From NCBI RefSeq assembly GCF_001427585.1, contig NZ_LMGY01000012.1:720201-784200 (forward strand): a stretch of DNA of 64,000 nt, in the 5' to 3' direction. This DNA comes from Pseudoxanthomonas sp. Root630 (GTDB taxonomy: Bacteria > Pseudomonadota > Gammaproteobacteria > Xanthomonadales > Xanthomonadaceae). Of this stretch, positions 38,269 through 46,999 are shown in pieces. The position numbers and the translations under genes were made by a program. A model generated the notes under the pieces. That model saw only the letters and a program-made list of their open reading frames with translations, was not told the origin of the DNA and did no database searches. How positions within the stretch are numbered: the stretch's first letter is position 1; every line of letters starts with the position of its first letter.

Positions 38269-39309
38269 ATGACCGCCGACCGCATCATCGATTCCTCCGC
38301 CACCCGCGAAGACGACGCCATCGAGGCCAGCATCCGGCCCAAGCGGCTGGACGAGTACCTCGGCCAGAAGCCGGTGCGCGAACAGCTGGACATCTACATC
38401 CAGGCGGCGAAAGGGCGCGGCGAGGCGCTCGACCACGTGCTGATCTTCGGTCCCCCCGGTCTCGGCAAGACCACGCTGAGCCATGTGATCGCCAACGAGC
38501 TGGGCGTGAACCTGCGGACGACCTCGGGCCCGGTGATCGAGAAGGCCGGCGATCTCGCGGCGCTGCTGACCAACCTGCAGCCGCACGACGTGCTGTTCGT
38601 CGACGAAATCCACCGCCTCTCGCCCGTCGTCGAGGAAGTGCTGTACCCGGCGATGGAAGACTTCCAGATCGACATCATGATCGGCGAGGGTCCCGCGGCC
38701 CGGTCGATCAAACTCGACCTGCCGCCGTTCACTCTGATCGGCGCCACCACCCGCGCCGGCTTGCTGACCGCGCCGCTGCGGGACCGCTTCGGCATCGTGC
38801 AGCGACTGGAGTTCTACACGCCGGAAGAGCTCACCCGCATCGTGCAGCGCTCCGCGCGCATCCTGGGCATGGACTGCGAACCCGAAGGTGCGGCCGAGAT
38901 CGCGCGCCGCGCCCGCGGTACGCCACGCATCGCCAACCGCCTGCTGCGCCGCGTGCGCGACTACGCGCAGGTCAAGGCCAACGGCCATATCGACACGGAC
39001 GTGGCGCGCGCCGCCATGCAGATGCTGAAGGTCGATCCGGAAGGCTTCGACGAACTCGACCGCCGCATGCTGCGCACGATCATCGACAGTTTCGATGGCG
39101 GGCCCGTCGGCGTGGAATCGCTGGCCGCCGCACTCAGCGAAGAGCGGGGCACGCTCGAGGATGTCATCGAGCCGTATCTGATCCAGCAGGGCTTCCTGAT
39201 CCGTACCGCGCGCGGCCGCATGGCGACGCGCAAGGCCTACCTGCACCTGGGGCTGACGCCGAAGGGACGGGTGCCGGAGCCGGGCGAGGCCGGCGGCGAA
39301 CTGTTCTGA
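38269..39309 (+). CDS. ruvB: Holliday junction branch-migration ATPase RuvB
   Basis: A 346-residue AAA+ motor that drives branch migration with RuvA. N-terminal [18 protein letters not shown], Walker [16 protein letters not shown], Walker [15 protein letters not shown], sensor 1 [11 protein letters not shown], sensor 2 and arginine finger regions ([24 protein letters not shown]), and a winged-helix C terminus with [20 protein letters not shown] 38269 opens MTADRIIDS. It is followed 49 bases later by ybgC. Confidence 0.98.
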   Translation: MTADRIIDSSATREDDAIEASIRPKRLDEYLGQKPVREQLDIYIQAAKGRGEALDHVLIFGPPGLGKTTLSHVIANELGVNLRTTSGPVIEKAGDLAALLTNLQPHDVLFVDEIHRLSPVVEEVLYPAMEDFQIDIMIGEGPAARSIKLDLPPFTLIGATTRAGLLTAPLRDRFGIVQRLEFYTPEELTRIVQRSARILGMDCEPEGAAEIARRARGTPRIANRLLRRVRDYAQVKANGHIDTDVARAAMQMLKVDPEGFDELDRRMLRTIIDSFDGGPVGVESLAAALSEERGTLEDVIEPYLIQQGFLIRTARGRMATRKAYLHLGLTPKGRVPEPGEAGGELF

Positions 39310-39358
39310 TCCACTGGTCGCAGGTTGGTATGCACGATTCCGTGCGGGAGCGCATGTT

Positions 39359-39814
39359 TTGACGACGGATTCCCCGATGATCGCCGCGGATGCGGCCCCG
39401 TTCATCTTTCCGACACGCGTCTATTGGGAAGATACCGACGCCGGTGGCGTGGTCTACCACGCGCAGTATGTGGCCTTCCTGGAGCGCACCCGTACCGAAT
39501 GGTTGCGGGCCCGCGGTCATCACCAGGAGCAACTGCGCCAGACCCACGACCTGGTGTTCGCTGTCCGTGCGATGCGCCTGGATTTCCTGCGCCCCGCACG
39601 GCTGGACGACCTGCTGCAGGTGACCGCGCGCATCCACCAGTGCAAGCGGGCCAGCGTGGTGTTCGCCCAGACGATCGAGCGCGATGGTGAGCGGTTGCTC
39701 ACCGCCGAGGTCAAGGTCGCGGCACTGAGCGCATCCGGGTTCAGACCCGTTGCGCTTCCCGACACGTTGTACGAAGAGTTCCGCCGGCTCGAGACACCGG
39801 GCCCACCGCTTTAA
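39359..39814 (+). CDS. ybgC: YbgC acyl-CoA thioesterase
   Basis: A 151-residue hotdog-fold thioesterase, first gene of the Tol-Pal cluster. RVYWEDTDAGGVVYHAQYVAFLERTRTEW is the family signature, with the catalytic Asp in EDTDAGG. It hydrolyses acyl-CoA thioesters and is thought to touch phospholipid metabolism. I take TTG at 39359 as start because GGGAG lies eight bases upstream; an ATG at 39377 would drop six residues and has no good ribosome site. It precedes tolQ by 38 bases. Confidence 0.93.
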   Translation: MTTDSPMIAADAAPFIFPTRVYWEDTDAGGVVYHAQYVAFLERTRTEWLRARGHHQEQLRQTHDLVFAVRAMRLDFLRPARLDDLLQVTARIHQCKRASVVFAQTIERDGERLLTAEVKVAALSASGFRPVALPDTLYEEFRRLETPGPPL

Positions 39815-39852
39815 CCGACACGCAAGACAACACGAGAATCGAGGAACGACGG

Positions 39853-40626
39853 ATGATCGCAACGCTGCTGGCCTTCCAGGACACCGTGGTGGAGGCGCTG
39901 CCGCCGGAAACCGCCGCCGCTGCCGCCCAGGCGACGGCCGAGACCGTGCACAGCGGGATCAACTACATCGACCTGATGCTGAAGGCCAGTCTGCCGGTCA
40001 AGCTGATCGTGCTGCTGCTGCTGGCCGGCTCGCTGATCAGCTGGATCATCATTTTCCGCAAGGCGCGGGTGTTCAAGACCGCCAACCGCGATGCCGACGA
40101 GTTCGAAGGCCGGTTCTGGTCCGGCGCCGAGCTGCACAAGCTCTATGCCGGTGCCGCCGACCGCAATCGCGTCGTCACCGGGCTGGAGGCGATCTTCGAA
40201 GCCGGCTTCCGCGAGTTCACCCGCCTGCGCGACAAGCGCGGCCTGGACGGACGCGCGCAACTCGAAGGCGCGCAGCGCGCGATGCGCGTGACCTATACGC
40301 GCGAGGTCGACCAGCTCGAGCGCAACCTGGAATTGCTCGCCAACATCGGCTCCACCGCGCCCTACGTGGGCCTGGTGGGTACCGTGTTCGGCATCATGGT
40401 CACCATGCACGACATGCTCAACAGCGGCGAGCAGGCCGGTATCGCGGCGGTGGCGCCCGGCATTTCCGAAGCGCTGTTCGCGACGGCGATCGGCCTGTTC
40501 GTGGCGATCCCCGCGGTGTGGGCCTACAACCGCTTCACCACGCGCGTCGAGCGCCTGTCGGTGCGCTACGAGAGCTTCGCCGAGGAGTTCAGCTCGATCC
40601 TGCAGCGCCAGAACTCGGGCGAATAA
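39853..40626 (+). CDS. tolQ: TolQ, Tol-Pal proton channel subunit
   Basis: A 257-residue inner-membrane protein of the MotA/TolQ/ExbB family. One helix near the N terminus (VKLIVLLLLAGSLISWIIIF), a cytoplasmic loop, then two helices with GSTAPYVGLVGTVFGIM and FATAIGLFVAIPAVWAYN. With TolR it forms the proton-driven motor that energises TolA at the division site. GAGGAACG lies upstream of the ATG; next is tolR after 12 bases. Confidence 0.97.
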   Translation: MIATLLAFQDTVVEALPPETAAAAAQATAETVHSGINYIDLMLKASLPVKLIVLLLLAGSLISWIIIFRKARVFKTANRDADEFEGRFWSGAELHKLYAGAADRNRVVTGLEAIFEAGFREFTRLRDKRGLDGRAQLEGAQRAMRVTYTREVDQLERNLELLANIGSTAPYVGLVGTVFGIMVTMHDMLNSGEQAGIAAVAPGISEALFATAIGLFVAIPAVWAYNRFTTRVERLSVRYESFAEEFSSILQRQNSGE

Positions 40627-40638
40627 GCGGAGCTCCCC

Positions 40639-41082
40639 ATGGCCGGAAGCATCTTCCATCGCAAGCGCCGCAAGCTGAAGTCCGAGATCAACGTCGTGCC
40701 GTACATCGACGTGATGCTCGTGCTGCTGATCATCTTCATGGTCACCGCGCCGCTGCTGACGCTCAGCGTGGACGTCAAGCTCCCGTCTTCGAATGCGAAG
40801 GCGGTCGAGACGCGCAACGAGCCCATCATCGTCATCGCCTATCCCGACGGTCGCTTCGGCCTGAAGCTGCCTGAAGCCAAGCAGCCGGAGGTGCTGGACG
40901 CCGCCGCGCTGGAAGCCAGGGTCGCCGCGATCCGGGGCGAGCAGGGCAACGAACTGCGCATCATGGTGGCCGCCGAAGGATCGGCGCCGTACCAGAAGGT
41001 GCTGGACGCGATGGACGTGCTCCGTCGCGCCAAGGTCAGCAACGTCAGTCTGATGACCAACGCGGGTGGCAATGCACGCTGA
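40639..41082 (+). CDS. tolR: TolR, Tol-Pal proton channel subunit
   Basis: A 147-residue ExbD/TolR-family protein with one N-terminal helix. INVVPYIDVMLVLLIIFMV contains the proton-carrying Asp24; a periplasmic domain follows to the end. It pairs with TolQ. Its 3' end overlaps the start of tolA, which suggests translational coupling. Confidence 0.97.
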   Translation: MAGSIFHRKRRKLKSEINVVPYIDVMLVLLIIFMVTAPLLTLSVDVKLPSSNAKAVETRNEPIIVIAYPDGRFGLKLPEAKQPEVLDAAALEARVAAIRGEQGNELRIMVAAEGSAPYQKVLDAMDVLRRAKVSNVSLMTNAGGNAR

Positions 41083-42112
41083 CGTCGCCCCGCGCCATCC
41101 GGCCCAACGCGACGAAGGGCTGGGCAGGGCGGTCGCCTGGGCGGTCGGCCTGCATCTGTTGCTGGCCGTACTGCTCATCGTGTCGCCCTTGCTGACATGG
41201 GACCGCGACCGCCTCAACGCGGCCGGCGCACCGACGATGGAAGCCACGCTGGATGCGTCGGCGGCCGATCAACGCGCGGTCGAACGCGCGCTGGATTTCA
41301 CCCCCGCACCGATGCCCGAGCCCGTGGAAGAGCCGGCGCCGGAAGACACGGTGCCGCCGCCGCAGCCGATCCCCGAACCCGCCCCGCAGGATGCGCCGGT
41401 CGAACGCCAGGCCGAGGCGCAGGAACGCGTGCCTGTTCCCGACACAACCGAACAGGACGAGGCGCGGCTGGATGCGATCTCGCAGGAAAAAGCCCTGCAG
41501 GAGCAGGAAGCCAAGCGCCGCCAGGAGCAGATCGACCTGACCGAGCGCAAGCGCCAGGAGCAGGCCGAACAGCAACGCCGCCTCGCCGCGCAGCAGGAAG
41601 AAGACCGCCAGAAGCGCATCGCGACCGAGGCGCAGCAGAAGGCGGAGGCCGACAAGAAGCGGCTGGAGGAAATCCGTCGCCAGCGCGCCCAGGCGTCGCG
41701 CGAAGCCCAACTGGCCGAACAGAAGCTCCGCCAGTTGGCTGATGCGCGTGCGCGTCAGGCCGCGGGTGCGGCGGCGGCCACACCCGCGCCCGCGGCCACC
41801 AGTCCGACCGGCAACGGCGGCACCGACGAAGACCTGCGCGGCCGCTACGCGGCAGCCATCCAGGACGCGGTGCTCAGGCAATGGACCCGGCCCGAATCGG
41901 TCCCGGTGGGGACCCGATGCAAGGTCGTGATCCGCCAGTTGCCGGGTGGCGAAGTCGTCAGCGCTGAGGTCCAACCGGGCTGTGCGATGGATGCCGCGGG
42001 CCAGGATTCGGTCGAGCGCGCGGTGCTGAAAGCCCAACCGCTGCCGTACCGGGGCTACGAATCTGTATTCGCCCGGACCCTGACCTTGAACTTCGAGGCC
42101 CGGGACCGCTGA
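41072..42112 (+). CDS. tolA: TolA, cell envelope integrity protein
   Basis: A protein of about 346 residues anchored by one N-terminal helix (AVAWAVGLHLLLAVLLIVSP). The order is a Pro/Glu-rich stretch, a long charged helix rich in Gln, Glu, Arg and Ala (about 130-235), a Thr/Pro/Ala hinge, and the C-terminal TolA domain (DLRGRYAAAIQDAVLRQW to the end) with two cysteines that can form a disulfide. It links the TolQR motor to TolB and Pal. I use ATG 41072; GTG 41066 is an alternative. It overlaps tolR. Confidence 0.94.
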   Translation: MHADVAPRHPAQRDEGLGRAVAWAVGLHLLLAVLLIVSPLLTWDRDRLNAAGAPTMEATLDASAADQRAVERALDFTPAPMPEPVEEPAPEDTVPPPQPIPEPAPQDAPVERQAEAQERVPVPDTTEQDEARLDAISQEKALQEQEAKRRQEQIDLTERKRQEQAEQQRRLAAQQEEDRQKRIATEAQQKAEADKKRLEEIRRQRAQASREAQLAEQKLRQLADARARQAAGAAAATPAPAATSPTGNGGTDEDLRGRYAAAIQDAVLRQWTRPESVPVGTRCKVVIRQLPGGEVVSAEVQPGCAMDAAGQDSVERAVLKAQPLPYRGYESVFARTLTLNFEARDR

Positions 42113-42215
42113 CTTCACACGGCGTTTCGGCGCCCCTCGTTCACAATTGTTAAAACGTTCACGCGGAGGCTGGTATCCCTTTGCAGCCCCGCCCAACCGC
42201 AGAGTTGCCGTGCCC

Positions 42216-43535
42216 ATGATGAAGTCGCTGCGCTGGTTCGCCCTCGTTCTCTTCACGCTCGCCCCGGTCCTGGCCGCTGCCCAGCAGCAGGGTCTGGAGA
42301 TCGACATCATCGGCGGCAACGCCTCGGCGCTCCCGATCACGGTTGTGCCGATGCCGTACCAGGGCTCCGCCGCTGCGCCGCCCACCGACGTTGCCGATGT
42401 GGTCCGCTCCGACCTGGAGCGCTCCGGCGCCTTCCGCACCCTGCCGGAAGCCAGCATCACCGAACGTCCGACCCGTGGCAGCGAACTCCAGTACCCGACC
42501 TGGCGCGCGCTGCGCCAGGACTACATCGTGGTCGGCCGCGTGGTGGACGCCGGCGATGGCAGCTACCGCGTGGAGTACGAACTGTTCGACGTGGCCAAGC
42601 AGGAGCGCATGCTCGGCCTGGCGATGACCGCCCGCGCCAACGCCTTGCGCGACGTCGCCCACCAGATGGCCGATGCCATCTACGAGAAGATCCTCGGCGT
42701 GCGCGGCGCGTTCTGGACCCGCATCGCCTACGTGACCGCCGCCGGCACCGGCAAGGCGACCCGCTACGCGCTGATGGTGGCCGACTCGGACGGCTACAAC
42801 CCGCAGACCGTGGTGCGCTCGGCCGAACCGCTGCTGTCGCCGTCGTGGAGCCCGGATGGCCGCAAGCTGGCCTACGTCAGCTTCGAGGGCGGCAACTCGG
42901 CGATCTACATCCAGGACATCTCCACTGGCGCGCGCGAGAAGGTGGCCAGCTTCCGCGGCATCAACGGGGCGCCGTCGTTCTCGCCGGATGGCCGCCAGTT
43001 GGCGCTCACCCTGTCGCGCAGCGGCAACCCCGAGATCTACGTGATGGACCTGGGCAGCCGCTCGCTGCGCCAGCTGACCAACACCTCCGCCATCGACACC
43101 GAGCCGGTGTGGAGCGCGGACGGCGGCACCCTCTATTTCACCTCCGACCGCGGCGGCCGCCCGCAGATCTACCGCGTGCCCGCTGGCGGCGGCAGCGCGA
43201 GCCGCGTGACCTTCGAAGGCACCTACAACGCGACCGCGAGCGTTTCCTTCGACGGCAAGAAGATCGCCGTGGTGCAGGGCTCAGGCAACAACTACCGCAT
43301 CGCCCTGATGGATAGCAGCCTGGGCGGCGCCCGCTGGTCGTCGCTGTCGCCGGGTTCGCTGGACGAATCGCCGAGCTTCGCCCCGAACGCCAGCATGGTG
43401 CTCTATGCGGCGCGCGAAGGCGGACGTGGTGTGCTGTACGCAGTCTCGGCGGACGCCCGCGTACGCCAGCGTCTGGTCGTGGCCAACGCCGACGTCCGCG
43501 AACCGGCGTGGTCGCCCTATCGCACTGCGCGTTAA
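42216..43535 (+). CDS. tolB: TolB, periplasmic beta-propeller
   Basis: A protein of about 439 residues exported by a Sec signal (MMKSLRWFALVLFTLAPVLA, cut near AAAQQ). The N-terminal domain (to about 165) carries the TolA-binding strand region. The C-terminal six-bladed WD-like propeller is visible as repeats such as SPSWSPDGRKLAYVSFE, APSFSPDGRQLALTLS and TEPVWSADGGTLYFTSD. It binds Pal at the outer membrane. ATG 42216 or 42219 opens the signal. The 103-base gap after tolA may hold its own promoter, but none is clear. Confidence 0.96.
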   Translation: MMKSLRWFALVLFTLAPVLAAAQQQGLEIDIIGGNASALPITVVPMPYQGSAAAPPTDVADVVRSDLERSGAFRTLPEASITERPTRGSELQYPTWRALRQDYIVVGRVVDAGDGSYRVEYELFDVAKQERMLGLAMTARANALRDVAHQMADAIYEKILGVRGAFWTRIAYVTAAGTGKATRYALMVADSDGYNPQTVVRSAEPLLSPSWSPDGRKLAYVSFEGGNSAIYIQDISTGAREKVASFRGINGAPSFSPDGRQLALTLSRSGNPEIYVMDLGSRSLRQLTNTSAIDTEPVWSADGGTLYFTSDRGGRPQIYRVPAGGGSASRVTFEGTYNATASVSFDGKKIAVVQGSGNNYRIALMDSSLGGARWSSLSPGSLDESPSFAPNASMVLYAAREGGRGVLYAVSADARVRQRLVVANADVREPAWSPYRTAR

Positions 43536-43594
43536 GTTTATGTCTACAATGTCGAACCCCTGATCCCCCTGTTCCAACGACGCAAGGAATGACC

Positions 43595-44110
43595 ATGAAC
43601 AACACCACCCGTGTTCTGATGCTGTCCCTGATGTCGGTCGCTGTGCTGGCCGGCTGTAAGAAGGCTGTCAAGCCGGAAGCACCGACCGATACCACCACCA
43701 CGACGCCGACCACCCCGACCACCCCGACCACCTCGGGCGTGTACGGCCCGGGTGACCTCGACACCGACGCCTGCCTGCGCCAGCGCGTGGTGTACTTCGA
43801 CCTCGACCAGGACGCCCTGAAGCCGGAGTTCCAGGCCATCATGGGTTGCCACGCCAAGTACCTGCGCGACCGTCCGTCCTCGCGCATCTCGCTGGAAGGC
43901 CACGCCGACGAGCGCGGCAGCCGCGAGTACAACCTGGGCCTGGGCGAGCGCCGCGGCAACGCCGTGAACTCGGCCCTGCAGGCGGCCGGTGGTTCGGCCA
44001 GCCAGCTGACCGTGGTCAGCTACGGCGAAGAGCGTCCGGTCTGCACCGATTCCAGCGAGTCCTGCTGGTCGCAGAACCGTCGCGTCGAGATCGTGTACAC
44101 GGCGAAGTAA
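43595..44110 (+). CDS. pal: Pal, peptidoglycan-associated lipoprotein
   Basis: A 171-residue outer-membrane lipoprotein. The signal ends in LAGC with Cys21 acylated. A Thr/Pro linker (TTTTTPTTPTTPTTS) comes from a 9-base unit repeated three times (43706-43732). The OmpA-type peptidoglycan-binding domain has VVYFDLDQDALKPEFQ, LEGHADERGSREYN and the final NRRVEIVY. Four further cysteines (60, 85, 150, 157) are absent from E. coli Pal and could form two disulfides. I use ATG 43595 since AAGGA lies six bases before it and abuts the earlier ATG at 43589. TACAAT at 43545 may be an internal -10. Confidence 0.95.
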   Translation: MNNTTRVLMLSLMSVAVLAGCKKAVKPEAPTDTTTTTPTTPTTPTTSGVYGPGDLDTDACLRQRVVYFDLDQDALKPEFQAIMGCHAKYLRDRPSSRISLEGHADERGSREYNLGLGERRGNAVNSALQAAGGSASQLTVVSYGEERPVCTDSSESCWSQNRRVEIVYTAK

Positions 44111-44125
44111 GCCGTCGTCATCACG

Positions 44126-44947
44126 ATGATCGCGAAGAAGTACATGCTGGTCCTCGCGGCGGCCCTCGTGGCCGCCGCACCCGCCCACGCACAGCGCGTG
44201 AGCCTGGCCGACCGCGTCGCCGCGCTGGAAGCGAAGGCCAACAATCCCCAGCAGAACCTCGACCTGCTCAACAAGGTCACGCAGCAGGAATCCGAGCTGC
44301 GCGAACTGCGGGCGCAGCTGGAGCAGCTGCAGAACGAGAACGAGCAGCTCAAGCAGCGCAACCGCGACCAGTACCTGGATCTGGATGGTCGGCTCAATCG
44401 CCTGGAAGGCAGCGCCACGCCGACAGCGCCTGCGCCCGCCTCGACGACCCCGCCGCTGGGCACGGCACCGAAGCCGGCCACCGTGCCGGCCTCTGGCGCC
44501 ACCACCGCCGAACGTCCGCCGAGCGTGCATGGCGACATGGGCGCGATGTCCGCCACCGGCGACGAGCGCACCGCCTACAACGTCGCGTTCGACAAGCTGA
44601 AGGCCGGCGACTACGCCGATGCCGCGCAGCTGTTCACCAGTTTCCTGCAGCTCTATCCGTCCGGTGTCTATGCGCCCAACGCGCTCTACTGGCTGGGCGA
44701 GAGCTATTACGTCACCCAGAACTACGCGCTGGCCGCGGATCAGTTCCGCGCACTGCTGGCGCAGTACCCGACCCACGACAAGGCCTCCGGCGCGCTGCTG
44801 AAGCTGGGCCTGTGCGACTACGGGCTGGGCAAGCTGCCCGAAGCCGAGCGCACGCTGGGCGAGGTCATCGCCAAGTACCCGGGCACCGACGTCGCCCGCA
44901 CGGCCGACGACCGCCTGCGCGCCATCCAGCTCGGCCGCTTGCGCTGA
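44126..44947 (+). CDS. cpoB: CpoB (YbgF), Tol-Pal associated TPR protein
   Basis: A 273-residue periplasmic protein. The signal peptide ends near AHAQ. A coiled coil at about 50-95 (LRELRAQLEQLQNENEQLK) should trimerise it. A Pro/Ala/Thr linker follows, then TPR-like repeats from about 150 (AYNVAFDKLKAGDYADAAQLF; YALAADQFRALLAQYP; LPEAERTLGEVIAKYP). In E. coli CpoB coordinates outer-membrane constriction with peptidoglycan synthesis. It follows pal by 15 bases and closes the cluster. Confidence 0.95.
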   Translation: MIAKKYMLVLAAALVAAAPAHAQRVSLADRVAALEAKANNPQQNLDLLNKVTQQESELRELRAQLEQLQNENEQLKQRNRDQYLDLDGRLNRLEGSATPTAPAPASTTPPLGTAPKPATVPASGATTAERPPSVHGDMGAMSATGDERTAYNVAFDKLKAGDYADAAQLFTSFLQLYPSGVYAPNALYWLGESYYVTQNYALAADQFRALLAQYPTHDKASGALLKLGLCDYGLGKLPEAERTLGEVIAKYPGTDVARTADDRLRAIQLGRLR

Positions 44948-45008
44948 CCCCGCCGCGTCCGGTGCCCCTGCGGGCTGCCGGGCCGACAGGGCGTATCATG
45001 CGCACCCC

Positions 45009-45692
45009 ATGAACGACGCCGCCCGCCCGAGCGAGATCGTCCAGTCCCCGCTGGAACGCCTCAAGATCACCGAAATATTCCTCTCGCTCCAGGGCGAGGC
45101 GAATGCGGTCGGCTGGCCGACGGTATTCGTGCGCCTGACCGGCTGCCCTCTGCGGTGCCAGTACTGCGACACGGCCTACGCGTTCCACGGCGGGCAATGG
45201 TGGGAGATCGACGACATCGTCGCCGAGGTCGCGCGCCAGGGCGTAAGGCACGTCTGCGTGACCGGCGGCGAGCCGCTGTCGCAGAAACGCTGCCTGCTGC
45301 TGCTGCAGAAACTCTGCGATGCCGGCTACGACGTTTCGCTGGAAACCTCCGGCGCGATCGACATCGCCGGCGTGGACCCGCGGGTGTCGCGCGTGGTCGA
45401 CCTGAAGACGCCCGGTTCGAAGGAAATGGCGCGCAACCGGCTGGAGAACCTGCCGCTGCTCACCGCGCGCGACCAGGTGAAGTTCGTGCTGTGCGGACGC
45501 GAGGACTACGAGTGGGCGCGCGGCATGCTGGCCGAACATCGCCTGGCCGAACGCTGCGACGTGCTGTTCTCGCCCAGCAAGAGCGAACTCGATCCGCGCG
45601 ACCTGGCCGACTGGATCGTCGCCGACCGCCTGCCCGTGCGCTTCCAGATGCAGCTGCACAAGCTGCTGTGGAACGACGAGCCGGGGCGCTGA
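45009..45692 (+). CDS. queE: QueE, 7-carboxy-7-deazaguanine synthase
   Basis: A 227-residue radical-SAM enzyme that makes the 7-deazaguanine core in queuosine synthesis. The iron-sulfur cluster motif CxxxCxxC is visible in TGCPLRCQYCDTAYAFHGG; SLQGEANAVGWPTVFVRLTG and VTGGEPLSQKR are family stretches. TATCAT 14 bases before ATG 45009 is a -10 candidate. queC follows after 47 bases; QueD is not in this window. Confidence 0.96.
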   Translation: MNDAARPSEIVQSPLERLKITEIFLSLQGEANAVGWPTVFVRLTGCPLRCQYCDTAYAFHGGQWWEIDDIVAEVARQGVRHVCVTGGEPLSQKRCLLLLQKLCDAGYDVSLETSGAIDIAGVDPRVSRVVDLKTPGSKEMARNRLENLPLLTARDQVKFVLCGREDYEWARGMLAEHRLAERCDVLFSPSKSELDPRDLADWIVADRLPVRFQMQLHKLLWNDEPGR

Positions 45693-45739
45693 CGCAGCGC
45701 CTGCGGTAGCCTACCCCTCACCCCACGAAGCACCACGCC

Positions 45740-46405
45740 ATGAAGAATGCCGTCGTCCTGTTATCCGGAGGCATGGACTCCGCCGCCGTTGTCGCGATCG
45801 CCCGCGAACAGGGCTTCGCCGTGCACGCGCTCAGCGTGCGCTACGGCCAGCGGCACACCTCCGAACTCGACGCGGCCGCGCGCGTGGCGCAGTCGCTTGG
45901 CGCGGTCGCGCACAAGATCGTGCATGTGGACCTGCGCAGCATCGGCGGCTCGGCGCTGACCGACGACATCGACGTGCCCGAGGCCGGCGGCCCCGGCATT
46001 CCCGTCACCTATGTGCCGGCGCGCAACACGATCATGCTGTCCGTCGCGCTGGGCTGGGCCGAGGTGCTGGGCGCCAGCGATATCTTCTGTGGCGTCAACG
46101 CGGTGGACTATTCCGGCTACCCGGATTGCCGCCCGGAGTTCATCGAAGCCTTCGAAAAGCTCGCCAACCTCGCCACCAAGGCGGGCGTGGAAGGCGCCGG
46201 CCTGCGTATCCACGCGCCGCTGCTGCGCCTGAGCAAGGCCGACATCGTGCGCGAGGGCATGCGGTTGGGCGTGGATTTCTCCCAGACCGTGTCCTGCTAC
46301 CAGGCCGACGAGCAGGGCCGCGCCTGCGGGCATTGCGATGCCTGCCGCCTGCGTGCCGCCGGCTTCGCCGACGCGGGCGTGCCGGACCCCACGCATTACG
46401 CGTGA
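45740..46405 (+). CDS. queC: QueC, 7-cyano-7-deazaguanine (preQ0) synthase
   Basis: A 221-residue ATP-dependent enzyme that turns the QueE product into preQ0. The ATP pyrophosphatase loop [15 protein letters not shown] is at the start. Zinc-binding cysteines lie near the end (C in [13 protein letters not shown] and GHCDACRLR). The conserved FVxARN motif appears as [16 protein letters not shown]. It is downstream of queE on the same strand, and the tRNA-Lys gene follows. Confidence 0.97.
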   Translation: MKNAVVLLSGGMDSAAVVAIAREQGFAVHALSVRYGQRHTSELDAAARVAQSLGAVAHKIVHVDLRSIGGSALTDDIDVPEAGGPGIPVTYVPARNTIMLSVALGWAEVLGASDIFCGVNAVDYSGYPDCRPEFIEAFEKLANLATKAGVEGAGLRIHAPLLRLSKADIVREGMRLGVDFSQTVSCYQADEQGRACGHCDACRLRAAGFADAGVPDPTHYA

Positions 46406-46440
46406 ACCAGCCGGATTTCGCGCCCTCGCGGACGATGCGC

Positions 46441-46446
46441 TAGAAT
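46441..46446 (+). promoter_or_regulatory. -10 box of tRNA-Lys
   Basis: TAGAAT at 46441-46446 followed by the GC-rich stretch GCGCGTCCC looks like a stable-RNA promoter with GC discriminator, which is typical for stringent control. The -35 is poor. Transcription would start about 25 bases before the mature tRNA. Confidence 0.6.
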
Positions 46447-46479
46447 GCGCGTCCCGGTGCAAGGCCGGGATGCGTTTCC

Positions 46480-46555
46480 GGGCCGTTAGCTCAGTCGGTA
46501 GAGCAGAAGACTTTTAATCTTTTGGTCGAAGGTTCGAATCCTTCACGGCCCACCA
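46480..46555 (+). tRNA. tRNA-Lys (anticodon UUU)
   Basis: A complete 76-base tRNA. The acceptor arm GGGCCGT (46480-46486) pairs with ACGGCCC (46545-46551), followed by A and an encoded CCA (46553-46555). D arm GCTC with GAGC; anticodon stem GAAGA with TCTTT around CTTTTAA, anticodon TTT at 46513-46515; T arm with GGTTCGAATCC. No integrase gene or repeat of the 3' end is seen downstream. Confidence 0.98.
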
Positions 46556-46999
46556 CTCGGACTCAGTCGCACATGCCGTCGCGGGCACCCGCGATACGGT
46601 CGCAAAGCGCTGCTCAGCACGCATGCGAATCCTGACGATGCAGTCCCGGTCCGCGTGACGTCCCACTGGTGTCGCCCGATCGAAGCGCTGCATGTGTCCG
46701 CACGGCGGGCAACACGACACGGACAGCGGTCGATCTCTTCTCGCGGAATCGGGTGGTGGCGGCGTTGTCGCAGGTCTACTGATCACGAAGAAGCGCGTGC
46801 CGCTTGCGATGCCAGGATGATCGCTAATGTGATGCATCTGGCCTGAAATACAGCATTGCCGCACGCGATAAACCGGTAGCCTGTGCATGGCTATCCGGCT
46901 GTTTCAGCTCACATTTTTCCGGATGGTACACGTGCGATGTCAAGTGCGATGCATCGGTTGCGACGCATCGGCAAATCCTACCTATCGGGGAGCAAGAGG
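46556..46999. other. 444-base gap after tRNA-Lys, no gene seen
   Basis: No frame here has conserved sequence. Composition is less regular than in the surrounding genes. I see no terminator with a T-run just after the tRNA, no second tRNA and no recognisable repeat. The promoter of the DUF3829 lipoprotein gene should be in its last part. Confidence 0.5.

Noticed and set aside
42140-42170. GTTAAAACGTTCAC before tolB as a second LacI-type operator
   Set aside because: It shares only the AAACGTT core with the GH3 site and is poorly symmetric; tolB is a housekeeping gene, so chance is the simpler reading.
45009-46555. Functional link between queE/queC and the adjacent tRNA-Lys
   Set aside because: Queuosine is placed in tRNAs with GUN anticodons (Asp, Asn, His, Tyr), not in tRNA-Lys(UUU), so the neighbourhood is probably coincidental.
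46514-46888. Minus-strand frame ending in a VKDSNLRPKD-type peptide
   Set aside because: That peptide is the antisense translation of the tRNA-Lys gene, a common false call; the rest has no conserved sequence.
46480-46999. tRNA-Lys as attachment site of an integrated element
   Set aside because: No integrase, no direct repeat of the tRNA 3' end and no phage-like gene is visible downstream in this window.
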